Below, piece after piece: positions 37,460 through 46,537 of a stretch of 64,000 nucleotides of DNA. This stretch comes from Marivivens niveibacter. GTDB lineage: Bacteria > Pseudomonadota > Alphaproteobacteria > Rhodobacterales > Rhodobacteraceae. The position numbers were made by a program, and so were the translations under genes. The stretch lies in NCBI RefSeq assembly GCF_002150005.2, contig NZ_MSPP01000001.1:992001-1056000 (forward strand), written 5' to 3'. The notes under the pieces are model-generated. The model had not been told where the DNA came from. It saw only the letters and a program-made list of their open reading frames with translations, and searched no databases. The stretch's first letter is position 1. Each line of letters starts with the position of its first letter.

Positions 37460-37636
37460 AGAAACACCGTCATACAGCGAATAGGATGGGATGTCCGCCG
37501 CATAACTGTACGCCGGAATTGATAGCAAACTATCGCAACCAGCCACCGGAAAACCGGCACGCTTTGGGGAACCTAAATAATAATTAGGGATCCAAAACGC
37601 TTGTGTCCCTGGCCTAAGGCCACCACTCACGGAACA
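37424..37636 (-). ncRNA. Candidate structured non-coding RNA gene
   Basis: Within a 322-nt gap between the tsf terminator and the LuxR-type gene, the minus strand folds by eye into five successive stem-loops: TGGCC/GGCCA (37610-37622); a long stem CGTTTTGG/CCAAAGCG (37592-37599 with 37560-37567) topped by CCTAA/TTAGG; CCGG/CCGG around a T4 loop (37546-37557); GATAG/CTATC (37521-37534); and the terminator. An overlapping 62-codon GTG reading frame exists, but it has no ribosome-binding site and its stop lies in the terminator loop, so I favour RNA. A CATAAC -10-like box (37642-37647) would place the start near 37636. I do not recognise a known RNA family. Confidence 0.5.
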
Positions 37637-37670
37637 GTGTAGTTATGACAATTGACGTAACGTAACAAAA

Positions 37671-37686
37671 GTCAGGTATACCTGAC
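37671..37686. promoter_or_regulatory. Perfect 16-bp palindrome GTCAGGTATACCTGAC
   Basis: A complete inverted repeat with no spacer. It is centred 42-43 bp upstream of the inferred start of the RNA candidate and directly abuts its weak -35 (TTGTTA, 37663-37668), the position used by LuxR-type activators. It also lies 43 nt past the stop of the luxR-type gene. The binding protein is not known. Confidence 0.6.
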
Positions 37687-37728
37687 CATTTGAAATTATT
37701 GATGGATTTGGACTATTTGACTACGGGA

Positions 37729-38484
37729 TCAAAAATCCAAAACAAACATCTGGTTGTAAAACGACGCTTTCAGGACTGCCTGTGCAGTCGTATCAACATC
37801 CAAAGATTCGCGCGCTAAACGTAAGTGTTTTTCAACAGTTGCAGGCGTAAGGCCCATAATTTGCGCGATGTCTTGCGTCGTTTTACCGTCACCAACCCAT
37901 TCCAAAACTTCGCGCTGTCGTTTGGTCAATTGCCGCGCATGGGTGTTCGGCAACGTAAGCAATTTCAGGTACGCGACGTTCGCAGCTAGGTGAATTTCAC
38001 GGCCATGTTCGTCCCAAATAGCATCGACGTCGTCCTGGCTCGTACCACTAGGGGCGGTGAGGGCGATCGCACCTTTCGTCCGTGCGCTCATCGAATGAAA
38101 ACTAATGGTATAGCCAGCCGTAACACCCATTTTTTGATTGAATGCGAGCGCCTCTAGCTCTTTGTCATTCAGTTCGCCACGTTCGGCCGCGCCGCGGATC
38201 CAGCTCCAGCTACAGGCACCTGAATTTTCCATAGCCCAACGTACCATTGGCGCATGGAAATACATCCCGTCGTCGATGAACACTTTCATATACTCAGGCG
38301 ACTGGTTTGTTAGGACAACCCAATCCTGAGGGTCACCCAAAGACCGTTCGGTACGATAGCGCGTGTAACCAAAGATCAGACGATCAAAGCCATAAGATGC
38401 CATTCGGGCTGTGTGCAAATTCCACAATTCCTCGACCGAGGCAGAATTTGCCAAGCCGTCAAGGTATTCCAGAAAGTCAGTCAA
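37729..38484 (-). CDS. LuxR-family regulator with autoinducer-binding domain
   Basis: A 251-residue regulator with an N-terminal autoinducer-binding domain (residues about 15-165) and a C-terminal GerE-type helix-turn-helix (LTKRQREVLEWVGDGKTTQD, then IAQIMGLTPATVEKHL). The HTH keeps the conserved Glu and Gly. In the ligand pocket, the region aligned with the TraR Asp70-Pro71 pair reads HAP, so the Asp that holds the acyl-homoserine-lactone amide seems to be missing, and Trp57 is not obvious. No luxI lies in the window: a LuxR solo that may bind another ligand or none. Confidence 0.88.
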   Translation of the reverse strand: MTDFLEYLDGLANSASVEELWNLHTARMASYGFDRLIFGYTRYRTERSLGDPQDWVVLTNQSPEYMKVFIDDGMYFHAPMVRWAMENSGACSWSWIRGAAERGELNDKELEALAFNQKMGVTAGYTISFHSMSARTKGAIALTAPSGTSQDDVDAIWDEHGREIHLAANVAYLKLLTLPNTHARQLTKRQREVLEWVGDGKTTQDIAQIMGLTPATVEKHLRLARESLDVDTTAQAVLKASFYNQMFVLDF

Positions 38485-38608
38485 AACACACCTGTGTAGT
38501 CAGTATCTTAAGTCACACAGCTGATACCACCTTAGGCGAGATCAACCAATAGGTTTATCGCGGCAATATTTAACATAATACTGATTACACAACGAGCGAG
38601 CTACAACT

Positions 38609-39295
38609 TTAGCCTAATGCGTAACCGGCCCCTCGCACCGTACGCACAGGATCCGAACCGCCATGCGCGGTCAGTGCTTTGCGCAGCCGGCCAACATGGA
38701 CGTCAACTGTTCTGGTGTCGACATAGATGTCACGGCCCCACACGCGGTCTAGTAACTGATCACGGGACCAAACCCGACCAGGCTTTTCAATAAATGTCGA
38801 AAGCAGCCGAAATTCTGTAGGCCCGAGTTTGAGCATTTCACCGTTGCGCGTGACGCGGTGCGTTTCGCTGTCCAGCTGAATGTCGTCAAACGTCATGACC
38901 TGACCCGTCATCGTTGGACGCGCTCGGCGCAACTGACTACGAACGCGCGCCAATAATTCACTGACAGAATACGGCTTGGTTACATAGTCATCCGCGCCGA
39001 TTTCTAACCCGCGGACTTTGTCGGTTTCCTCTGACCGTGCGGACAGCATGATCACAGGAATTTCGCGGGTCTCGGCGCGGCTTTTGACTTGGCGGCAAAC
39101 CTCGATGCCCGACACGTTTGGTAACATCCAATCCAACACGATGACGTCTGGGGCTTCCTCTGAAACCAATAGCAACGCCTCTTCGCCATTCATGGCCGCT
39201 GATACGCGATAGCCTTCGGCCTCTAGGTTATAAGACAACACTTCGCGTTGGGCTGGTTCGTCCTCGACAATCAGGACATGCGCTTGACCAGACAT
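38609..39295 (-). CDS. phoB: Phosphate regulon response regulator PhoB
   Basis: A 228-residue OmpR-type regulator with a receiver domain (phospho-Asp in VIVLDWMLPNVSG; Lys in TKPYS) and a winged-helix C-terminus (RVWSRDQLLDRVWG, then VDVHVGRLRKAL). It activates Pho-box promoters when phosphate is scarce; such a box lies before pstS. It is the last gene of the pst-phoU-phoB series, one base after the phoU stop. The matching kinase phoR is at the other end of the cluster. Confidence 0.96.
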   Translation of the reverse strand: MSGQAHVLIVEDEPAQREVLSYNLEAEGYRVSAAMNGEEALLLVSEEAPDVIVLDWMLPNVSGIEVCRQVKSRAETREIPVIMLSARSEETDKVRGLEIGADDYVTKPYSVSELLARVRSQLRRARPTMTGQVMTFDDIQLDSETHRVTRNGEMLKLGPTEFRLLSTFIEKPGRVWSRDQLLDRVWGRDIYVDTRTVDVHVGRLRKALTAHGGSDPVRTVRGAGYALG

Positions 39296-39296
39296 G

Positions 39297-40007
39297 TTAC
39301 TCTACCTTGGACACCGATGTGGTAATATCGCCTTTCGGACGCGCCTCGTCTGGGATTTCGCCAGTGACCTGATAAATCACTTGTTCGGCGATGTTGGTCA
39401 CCAGATCGCCCATACGTTCGACGTTTTTCGCGATGAAATGCAGGTGCATACAGGCCGTGATGTTACGCGGATCTTCCATCATGAATGTCAGGAATTCACG
39501 GAACAGCGCGTTGTACATTTGGTCAACGTCTTGGTCGTGCATACGAACCTGTTCAGCCAGTTCAGCGTCGCGGCGGACATAAGCATCCAGTACGTCGCGC
39601 AGCATTCCTTGAACTTCGCGGGCCATGCGGCGCAGCGCGGCATCTGGGCCGTTGATCGGCGTCATTTCCGCCAGAACATGGGTACGTTTCGCCATATTTT
39701 TCGCGTAATCGCCGATACGTTCTAAGCTACCAGCGATTTTCATAACCGTAAGAACGGTGCGCAAGTCTTTGGAAACAGGTGCTCTTAGCGCGATGGTGCG
39801 CGCGGCTTCTTCGTTGATGCGTAACTCTAGGGCGTCGATAGCTTTGTCGCCTTGGCGGACTTTGTCAGCCAATTCCACATCGCGGGTTTCTAGCGATTGC
39901 GCGCCGTCCAAAATGGCCGCTTCGACAAGGCCGCCCATTTTCATGACCAGTGCTTGAATGGCTTCTAGGTCGCGGTCGTATGCGGAAAGAATGTGTTGAT
40001 CTGTCAT
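39297..40007 (-). CDS. phoU: Phosphate signalling protein PhoU
   Basis: A 236-residue all-helical protein with two repeated three-helix units, each carrying the metal-binding pattern (for example ERIGDYAKNMAKR and ERMGDLVTNIAEQ). It couples the Pst transporter to PhoR and prevents Pho-regulon expression when phosphate is ample. It lies between pstB and phoB on the same strand. Confidence 0.96.
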   Translation of the reverse strand: MTDQHILSAYDRDLEAIQALVMKMGGLVEAAILDGAQSLETRDVELADKVRQGDKAIDALELRINEEAARTIALRAPVSKDLRTVLTVMKIAGSLERIGDYAKNMAKRTHVLAEMTPINGPDAALRRMAREVQGMLRDVLDAYVRRDAELAEQVRMHDQDVDQMYNALFREFLTFMMEDPRNITACMHLHFIAKNVERMGDLVTNIAEQVIYQVTGEIPDEARPKGDITTSVSKVE

Positions 40008-40023
40008 AATATCTGCCCTGCCC

Positions 40024-40821
40024 TTAACCGATACGGCCAGTGATGTAGCTTTCGGTGCGTGGATCGACCGGGTTTGTGAAAATCTGGCCTGTTTCGCCGT
40101 ATTCCACCAAATTCCCTAGGTGGAAGAACGCGGTTTTCTGGCTGACGCGTGCGGCCTGCTGCATGGAGTGCGTCACGATTACCACCGAATAGTTTTCGCG
40201 CAGTTCGTCGATCAGTTCTTCGACCTGAGCGGTCGCGATCGGGTCCAGCGCCGAACATGGTTCGTCCATCAACAGCACCTCTGGTTCGGTGGCGACAGCG
40301 CGCGCAATGCACAAACGCTGTTGTTGGCCGCCGGACAGACCTGTGCCTGGTTTATCCAGACGATCCTTTACTTCGTCCCAGATCGCACCGCGGCGCAGTG
40401 CCTTTTCTACGATCTCGTCCAGATCGGCCTTGTTTTTGGCCAGACCGTGGATGCGCGGACCATAAGCCACGTTGTCGTAGATCGATTTCGGGAACGGGTT
40501 TGGTTTTTGGAAAACCATGCCGACCTTTGCGCGCAGCTGCACTGGGTCGACCTGTTTGTCGTAGATATCTTCGCCGTCCAGTAGGATGTTGCCTTCGACG
40601 CGGCAGATATCAATCGTGTCATTCATACGGTTCAGCGAACGCAGGAACGTCGATTTACCACAACCCGATGGGCCGATGAATGCGGTGACGGTTTTGTCAG
40701 CGATATCAACGTTCACGTCTTTGATCGCATGGTTATCACCGTAGTACACTTGTACATCGCGGGCCGCAATTTTGATGTCTTTCATGTCCACCGCTCTATC
40801 AATTAGTCGCATGTCGTTCAT
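40024..40821 (-). CDS. pstB: Phosphate ABC transporter ATPase PstB
   Basis: ATP-binding subunit of the high-affinity phosphate importer. The 265 residues show Walker [10 protein letters not shown], the signature [14 protein letters not shown], Walker [13 protein letters not shown] and the H-loop VTHSMQQ. The ATG at 40821 is 8 nt after a full AGGAGG, so the short N-terminal extension [15 protein letters not shown] is probably real. Confidence 0.96.
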   Translation of the reverse strand: MNDMRLIDRAVDMKDIKIAARDVQVYYGDNHAIKDVNVDIADKTVTAFIGPSGCGKSTFLRSLNRMNDTIDICRVEGNILLDGEDIYDKQVDPVQLRAKVGMVFQKPNPFPKSIYDNVAYGPRIHGLAKNKADLDEIVEKALRRGAIWDEVKDRLDKPGTGLSGGQQQRLCIARAVATEPEVLLMDEPCSALDPIATAQVEELIDELRENYSVVIVTHSMQQAARVSQKTAFFHLGNLVEYGETGQIFTNPVDPRTESYITGRIG

Positions 40822-40841
40822 GTTTATGTCCTCCTGCTCAA

Positions 40842-42167
40842 TTACCAGCGGCGCTCAAAGCGGCGGCGCAGGATGATTGCGATGATGTTCATCGTAAGAA
40901 GAAAAGCCAGCAGCACGATAATACCGCCCCATGCTTTTTCGTAGAAACCAGCGTCCGCGCGGGACGCCCATGTGTAGATTTGTGCAGGCATAGCCGAGTT
41001 TGGTTCAACAAAGCCTTGGATAAAGCCTTCAGGATATTCGCGCGCCACAAAGCCCACCATACCGATCAACAAAAGCGGAGCCGTTTCACCCAGCGCCTGC
41101 GCCAGACCGATGATTGTACCCGTCAAAATGCCTGGCATCGCCAATGGCAGCACGTGGTGGAACACCGCCTGCATTTTCGATGCACCGATGCCCAATGCCG
41201 CGTCGCGGATCGACGGCGGCACAGCCTTTAGCGATGCGCGGGTCGAAATGATAATCGTTGGCAATGTCATCAGCGTCAGGACCAAACCACCAACCAGCGG
41301 CGCCGATTGTGGCAGGTGCATGAACTGAATGAACACGGCCAGACCCAAGATACCGAACACGATGGATGGCACGGCGGCTAGGTTCGAGATGTTCACCTCG
41401 ATCAGGTCGGTCCAGCGGTTTTTCGGTGCGAACTCTTCTAGGTAGATGGACGCCGCAACACCAATCGGCAGCGACAGTACCAACACGACCAGCATCATGA
41501 AGAACGAGCCGATAACGGATGCGCCGATCCCTGCCCCGCCTGGGTTGTCCACGCCAGAATCTTTGCCAGTGATAAAGTTCCAGTCGAACACCGTACGGAT
41601 CGTGCCCGAAGCCAGCATGACGTCGACAAGATCAAGGTCAGCTGCCTCTAGGAAACGGCTGTCTTCGACTTCGTCTTTGGTGAATTCGCCGTTGATGTAA
41701 CGGTTCACGCGCGACGATGTTGGCAGGTCAAATGTGACAGGCGAGCCGATTGTGTTTGGATTTTCCTGATAATGCGCGCGGATCAGGTTGCCGGTTTTAC
41801 CCGCGATCCGTTCAATCGTTTTGGCGTCGTATTCGACTTCTACGCCAGTTTCGGCCAATTGCGCGGCTAGACCGTCGTTAAAGAAACCTTGGTACTTTGC
41901 TGTTTTCAGCATGGTGCCTTCGGCTTCGTCGTATTGTTCTTGGGTCATCGTGAATTCGACCGACAGAACAGTTGTCGTGAACGCAGGCAGACCCGATTTC
42001 AGGATCGAATAGAACAGCACCGTCAGGAAAAACAGACCAATCCCGATGGCGGTCACACCATAGGCGCGGAACCGTTTTTCAGCCGAATTACGTTTTTTCG
42101 TACGGGCGTCATGTGCGATCAGCGACGTTTTTGGGGCTTGTGCCCCCGAATTGGTAGCGTCGGTCAT
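40842..42167 (-). CDS. pstA: Phosphate ABC transporter permease PstA
   Basis: Membrane subunit of 441 residues, longer than the 296-residue E. coli protein because of a roughly 150-residue periplasmic insertion after the first membrane helix, common in alphaproteobacteria. The permease core has the EAA-type loop [20 protein letters not shown]. The start overlaps the pstC stop by one base (TAATG). Confidence 0.94.
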   Translation of the reverse strand: MTDATNSGAQAPKTSLIAHDARTKKRNSAEKRFRAYGVTAIGIGLFFLTVLFYSILKSGLPAFTTTVLSVEFTMTQEQYDEAEGTMLKTAKYQGFFNDGLAAQLAETGVEVEYDAKTIERIAGKTGNLIRAHYQENPNTIGSPVTFDLPTSSRVNRYINGEFTKDEVEDSRFLEAADLDLVDVMLASGTIRTVFDWNFITGKDSGVDNPGGAGIGASVIGSFFMMLVVLVLSLPIGVAASIYLEEFAPKNRWTDLIEVNISNLAAVPSIVFGILGLAVFIQFMHLPQSAPLVGGLVLTLMTLPTIIISTRASLKAVPPSIRDAALGIGASKMQAVFHHVLPLAMPGILTGTIIGLAQALGETAPLLLIGMVGFVAREYPEGFIQGFVEPNSAMPAQIYTWASRADAGFYEKAWGGIIVLLAFLLTMNIIAIILRRRFERRW

Positions 42168-43648
42168 TAGTCGTACTGCTCCCGATATTTATTTACGATG
42201 TAGAGCGCGAAGATATTCAGGCCCAACGTCAGAATGAAAAGGGTCATACCCAGTGCGAATGCAACCAAGGCTTCGGGCGAAGAAAAGTCGCTGTCGCCAG
42301 TCAACTGGGATACGATTTTAGCTGTCACGGTTGTCATCGCTTCGAACGGGTTTAGCGATAGGCGCGCCGCCGCCCCTGCCCCTAGCACCACGATCATGGT
42401 TTCACCGATGGCGCGCGATGCGGCCAGCAGAACCGCGCCAACGATACCTGGCAAAGCTGCTGGCAAAACAACCTGTTTAATGGTTTCCGATTGGGTCGCA
42501 CCCAAACCGTACGATCCATCGCGCAGCGACTGAGGCACTGCGTTGATGATATCGTCAGACAGAGACGACACGAACGGGATCAACATGATGCCCATAACGA
42601 TACCTGCGGTCATCACGGCGCGGCCACCGCCCTGCCAATCAACGCCCAGATATCCGCCTTCGCCAAAGACGCTGACCAACAGCGGGCCAACGGTTAGCAG
42701 TGCAAATAGACCGTAAACGATGGTCGGGATACCAGCCAGAACCTCTAGCAATGGTTTTGCGACGGAACGAACCGATTTCGATGCGTATTCCGACAGGTAG
42801 ATTGCGGCGAATAGGCCAATCGGCACAGCCACAGCCAATGCCACGACCGAAATATACAGCGTACCCCACAGTAGCGGTAGAATGCCCAGTTCGGACGAAC
42901 CACCACGGCCCGAGAAGCTAGGCGCCCATTCGGTACCAAAGAAGAAATGAGTGATCGGATAGAGGCGGAAAAATTCGATCGTGTTAAAGACCAGCGACAA
43001 AACAATGCCAACAGTCGTTAGGATCGCGATTGAAGCCGCCGCAATCAGCATATAACGAATGCTGGTTTCAACGGTGTTGCGCGCGCGGAAATCGGCATTC
43101 GTTTGACGAAGGCCCCAAACCGCACCAGCAATCGCCAGTGCGATCACGACAACCCACATCGCGGTGGTGCCGGCATTCGACATCGAACGATAGGACAATG
43201 CTGCGTCCCAGATCGGCTGGGTCAGTTCGGTTGTTACGATCTGCCCGGCATTTTTCAGCGCCTCGGTCACGGCAGACAGGTCAGCGGCAGAATCCGCCAA
43301 AACAGCGCTATCTAGATCACCAGATATGACAGCCGCCGAAACGCCGTTCGATGTTCGCTGGACCTCGCTCATGATTAGGCCAGCGCTGGACCCCTCTGGG
43401 ATCGCCGTTTCTGGCAAATTCGATGATACGACCGAACTAATGATCAGCGGTTGCGCAATCAGCCAAACAATCAAAACAAAAAACGCTGGCACCATCGATT
43501 TTAGTGCAACGTTCCAACCATAGTACGAGGGCAAAGAGTGCAGGTTTCGGATGTCACCCTGACCGCTAGAAATCGCGCGGGTCCGTCCAATTACAAATCC
43601 GATTGCGGCAATGATCAATACCGCACAGATGAGCCACAAAATAGGCAT
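42167..43648 (-). CDS. pstC: Phosphate ABC transporter permease PstC
   Basis: Membrane subunit of 493 residues, also longer than the enterobacterial protein: extra N-terminal membrane segments and a periplasmic domain precede the usual six-helix core. The EAA loop DGSYGLGATQSETIKQVVLP is present. It is separated from pstS by a terminator-like hairpin, which would keep permease levels below those of the binding protein. Confidence 0.94.
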   Translation of the reverse strand: MPILWLICAVLIIAAIGFVIGRTRAISSGQGDIRNLHSLPSYYGWNVALKSMVPAFFVLIVWLIAQPLIISSVVSSNLPETAIPEGSSAGLIMSEVQRTSNGVSAAVISGDLDSAVLADSAADLSAVTEALKNAGQIVTTELTQPIWDAALSYRSMSNAGTTAMWVVVIALAIAGAVWGLRQTNADFRARNTVETSIRYMLIAAASIAILTTVGIVLSLVFNTIEFFRLYPITHFFFGTEWAPSFSGRGGSSELGILPLLWGTLYISVVALAVAVPIGLFAAIYLSEYASKSVRSVAKPLLEVLAGIPTIVYGLFALLTVGPLLVSVFGEGGYLGVDWQGGGRAVMTAGIVMGIMLIPFVSSLSDDIINAVPQSLRDGSYGLGATQSETIKQVVLPAALPGIVGAVLLAASRAIGETMIVVLGAGAAARLSLNPFEAMTTVTAKIVSQLTGDSDFSSPEALVAFALGMTLFILTLGLNIFALYIVNKYREQYD

Positions 43649-43682
43649 TCGCCCCCCATATGGGTAATTCGTTGAAATGGTA

Positions 43683-43709
43683 AAGGGGCGGCAGTCACAG
43701 CCGCCCCTT
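43683..43709 (-). terminator. Attenuator hairpin between pstS and pstC
   Basis: A perfect 10-bp stem AAGGGGCGGC/GCCGCCCCTT with a 7-nt loop and a short T-rich tail on the minus strand. It lies 25 nt past the pstS stop and probably lets only part of the transcripts continue into pstCAB. Confidence 0.8.
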
Positions 43710-43733
43710 CGGGATGTGTATGCCCGAGGGCTA

Positions 43734-44765
43734 TTAGTTCATGGTTGCTTCGGCTTCAACAGCAGCTTGGGTCGCTGCCAGTTCTGGATCCGAAACCAGA
43801 CCGTATGCTGCCAGAGGGCCATCTGGGCCTGCCAGTTCGTCAGCAACGAAGAACTGAGCGTATTCTTTCAGGCCTGGGATCACGCCGATGTGTGCTGCTT
43901 TCACGTAGAAGAACAGTGGGCGCGATACTGGGTATTCGCCAGTTGCGATCGATTCAGTCGAAGGAACAACGCCGGACATGGTCGCGACTTTCAGCTTGTC
44001 GGTGTTGTTTTCGTAGAATGCCAGACCGAACACGCCGATTGCGTTGGTGTTTGCGTCGATCGAAGCCAGAGTTTCGGTGTAGTCGCCGTCGATGTCGACC
44101 GAACGACCATCGGTGCGAACTTCCAGACATGCATCTTCTGCGTCGTCTTCGGACATGCCGCCAGCGATCATCGCTTCCATTGCGCCAGTTGCTTCACAGC
44201 CAGCTGCGATAACTTTTTCTTCGAACACTTCGCGGGTGCCGTGCTTGGTGCCTGGGATGAATGCCAGGATGTCAGCTGCAGGCAGGTCAGCGTTGAATTC
44301 CGACCACTGGGTGTATGGGTTGTCGACCAGTTCGCCGTCTACCATCACTTTTGGTGCCAGAGCGTTGAAGATGTCCGATGGAGTAAACGCGTCAAACGCT
44401 GGGCCGTCGATTTGCGATGCGAATACGATGCCGTCGTAACCGATGCGTACTTCGATGATGTCGGTCACACCGTTTTCAGCACATGCAACGATTTCTTTTT
44501 CGCGGATAGCGCGCGATGCGTTTGCAACGTCGATGGTGTTTTCGCCAACGCCTTCGCAGAAACGCTTTAGGCCAGCCGAGGAACCGCCCGATTCAACAAC
44601 CGGTGTTGGGAAATCAGTGTTTGCACCGAAAGCTTCGGCAACGATCGAAGCGTAAGGCAGAACAGTCGACGAACCAGCAACCTGAACGTTGTCACGTGCA
44701 GCTGCTGCAGTCGCGGAAACGGCAGCAATTGCCAGGGTCGAAGCGGTCAATTTGATGAAAGACAT
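43734..44765 (-). CDS. pstS: Periplasmic phosphate-binding protein PstS
   Basis: A 343-residue binding protein with signal peptide MSFIKLTASTLAIAAVSAT (processed near AAA-RDNVQ) and the phosphate-loop motif VAGSSTVLPYA. GTKHGTREVFEEK is the second ligand-binding element. It delivers phosphate to PstCAB. TGGAG lies before the ATG at 44765; a 10-residue upstream reading is not supported. The strong codon bias fits high expression under starvation. Confidence 0.96.
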   Translation of the reverse strand: MSFIKLTASTLAIAAVSATAAAARDNVQVAGSSTVLPYASIVAEAFGANTDFPTPVVESGGSSAGLKRFCEGVGENTIDVANASRAIREKEIVACAENGVTDIIEVRIGYDGIVFASQIDGPAFDAFTPSDIFNALAPKVMVDGELVDNPYTQWSEFNADLPAADILAFIPGTKHGTREVFEEKVIAAGCEATGAMEAMIAGGMSEDDAEDACLEVRTDGRSVDIDGDYTETLASIDANTNAIGVFGLAFYENNTDKLKVATMSGVVPSTESIATGEYPVSRPLFFYVKAAHIGVIPGLKEYAQFFVADELAGPDGPLAAYGLVSDPELAATQAAVEAEATMN

Positions 44766-44846
44766 ATTTAACTCCAGTCTGTCAGTCATAGGCATTGGGC
44801 GTTTCCCGTAGCCTTCGAGGGCCGTCCTAAGTGCCTCTCGCCACGC

Positions 44847-44879
44847 TTTTGTGACACTTTTGTAAAAGTTTTATGACAG
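44847..44879 (-). promoter_or_regulatory. Triple Pho box upstream of pstS
   Basis: On the minus strand three 11-bp units follow in phase: CTGTCATAAAA, CTTTTACAAAA, GTGTCACAAAA. These match the PhoB site of 7-bp CTGTCAT-like repeats with 4-bp AT-rich spacers. The first and third units fit best. The box is about 85 bp before the pstS start codon and just past the phoR stop. Confidence 0.85.
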
Positions 44880-44900
44880 GGCTGGGTTCAAATGCAAACT

Positions 44901-45947
44901 TTATTCCAAAATGGGTAAAATCACCGAAAAAACAGTGCCTTGACCCAATTTCGATTGAATCCGCAAACGACCCCGGTGGCGATTAATTATATGTTTTACA
45001 ATCGCAAGCCCCAATCCAGTTCCGCCAACTTCGCGCGAACGGTGTGAATCAACACGATAAAATCGCTCTGTCAGGCGCGGAATGTGATGTTCGGCGATTC
45101 CTTCGCCGTGATCTGTTACATGAATTGTAACACCTTTCCCGCGTATCAACGGTTGATCCAGCGGAACCGAAACCGAAACATCGACAGATTTTCCGGCACC
45201 ACCGTATTTGATTCCGTTTTCGATTAAATTCGTCAGCACCTGACGCAATTGATTGGAATCGCCCAACACTTGAACCTGTGTTTCAGGAACATCCAGATTG
45301 ATTATGACATCAGATGATTTTGCGACGGGTTCTAGGGATTGTTTGACGGAAGCGACCAACGCGACCAAATCAACCTCTTCGGTGGGTCGGACGCGTTCGT
45401 GTTCTTCGACACGGCTAAGCGACAATAGATCTTGAACCAGTTGTGACATGCGCGATGCTTCACGCTCCATGATCGTTAGGAAACGATCTTGGGCTTTGGA
45501 ATCATTCCGCGCTGGTCCACGCAGCGTTTCCACGAACCCCATTAGTGCAGTCAGCGGCGTCTTCAGTTCGTGACTGACGTTCGCGACGAAATCACGGCGC
45601 ATCTTTCCGGCTTCTTCGATGTCGGTCAGATCTTCGAAAGTCAACAAAACGGCAGGGCCATTTGGCGCAGCAACGGGGGCCGCATTCACACGGTATGTCG
45701 TATCGCGGCCACCATCGCGCCCCAGATACCGTGTTTCGATGTGCTGACCGCGCACAATTACAGCCTCAATCGCGTCTAAGACGTTGGGTTGTCGCAACAC
45801 GTTGATGAAATGCTGGCCCACACATTCAGAACTGAACAAATCCTTGGCGAGCTGGTTGGCGGCTAAAATACGTTCGTTCGGCCCGATCAACACAGCCGTC
45901 AGTGGGAATGCATTGACCAAATCGGCCGGTTCAATCGGGGTATTCAT
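44901..45947 (-). CDS. phoR: Phosphate regulon sensor kinase PhoR, apparently without membrane anchor
   Basis: Histidine kinase of 348 residues: PAS domain (about 12-110), HisKA with VSHELKTPLTAL (His near 130), and an ATPase domain with NLIENGIKYGG, DHGEGI and GTGLGLAI. It should phosphorylate PhoB. The N-terminus enters the PAS domain directly, and no hydrophobic membrane segment is seen, unlike E. coli PhoR. Membrane association may rely on PhoU/Pst. It is upstream of pstS on the same strand. Confidence 0.9.
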   Translation of the reverse strand: MNTPIEPADLVNAFPLTAVLIGPNERILAANQLAKDLFSSECVGQHFINVLRQPNVLDAIEAVIVRGQHIETRYLGRDGGRDTTYRVNAAPVAAPNGPAVLLTFEDLTDIEEAGKMRRDFVANVSHELKTPLTALMGFVETLRGPARNDSKAQDRFLTIMEREASRMSQLVQDLLSLSRVEEHERVRPTEEVDLVALVASVKQSLEPVAKSSDVIINLDVPETQVQVLGDSNQLRQVLTNLIENGIKYGGAGKSVDVSVSVPLDQPLIRGKGVTIHVTDHGEGIAEHHIPRLTERFYRVDSHRSREVGGTGLGLAIVKHIINRHRGRLRIQSKLGQGTVFSVILPILE

Positions 45948-46018
45948 TTTGGATGCGCCGTTTTAATAAGTTAGTCGTCAGACTATTCACACATACTGTG
46001 ACAGTCCTGCGACAAAAC

Positions 46019-46537
46019 CTAAAGCGCCTTTAGACCATCACGGAACCGTGCGGCATTTGCCTGATAATTCAGCGCGGAATTTTCCAGTTTAGCGATCGCA
46101 GCGTCATCCAACTGGCGCACGACTTTGCCGGGTGCGCCCATGACCAACGATCCGTCAGGGATTTCCTTGCCTTCGGTAATCAAAGCCCCTGCCCCGATCA
46201 GACAGTTTTTGCCGACCTTGGCGCCGTTCATCACCTGCGCGCCCATGCCGACCAAAGTGTTGTCGCCAATGGTGCAGCCATGCAGCATCGCTTTGTGGCC
46301 GATGGTGCAGTTTTTCCCAACGGTCAACGGAAACCCCATATCGGTGTGCAGCGCGGTCAATTCTTGGACGTTGCTGCCTTCGCCGATGGTAATCCGTTCG
46401 TTATCGCCGCGTAGAGTGACACCAAACCAGACGGAACTGCGCGGACCCAAGGTGATTTTGCCGATTACATTCGCATCGGGCGCAACCCAAGCGTCATCGG
46501 CGATTTCAGGTGCAATTCCGTCCAGTTCGTAAATCAT
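46019..46537 (-). CDS. Gamma-carbonic-anhydrase-like hexapeptide-repeat protein
   Basis: A 172-residue left-handed beta-helix protein with imperfect hexapeptide repeats. Three His residues in ALHTDMG, GHKAML and LHGC match the metal ligands of gamma carbonic anhydrases and YrdA/PaaY proteins. Enzymatic activity is uncertain, since many such homologues lack it. The start overlaps the gmk stop (ATGA), so it is the last gene of a yicC-gmk unit. Confidence 0.88.
   Translation of the reverse strand: MIYELDGIAPEIADDAWVAPDANVIGKITLGPRSSVWFGVTLRGDNERITIGEGSNVQELTALHTDMGFPLTVGKNCTIGHKAMLHGCTIGDNTLVGMGAQVMNGAKVGKNCLIGAGALITEGKEIPDGSLVMGAPGKVVRQLDDAAIAKLENSALNYQANAARFRDGLKAL

Noticed and set aside
37442-37630. 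62-codon GTG reading frame on the minus strand
   Set aside because: No ribosome-binding site, stop codon inside the terminator loop, and the DNA is dominated by stem-loops; an RNA gene explains it better.
43677-44570. 297-codon antisense frame over pstS
   Set aside because: Shadow of a biased gene; crosses the pstS terminator.
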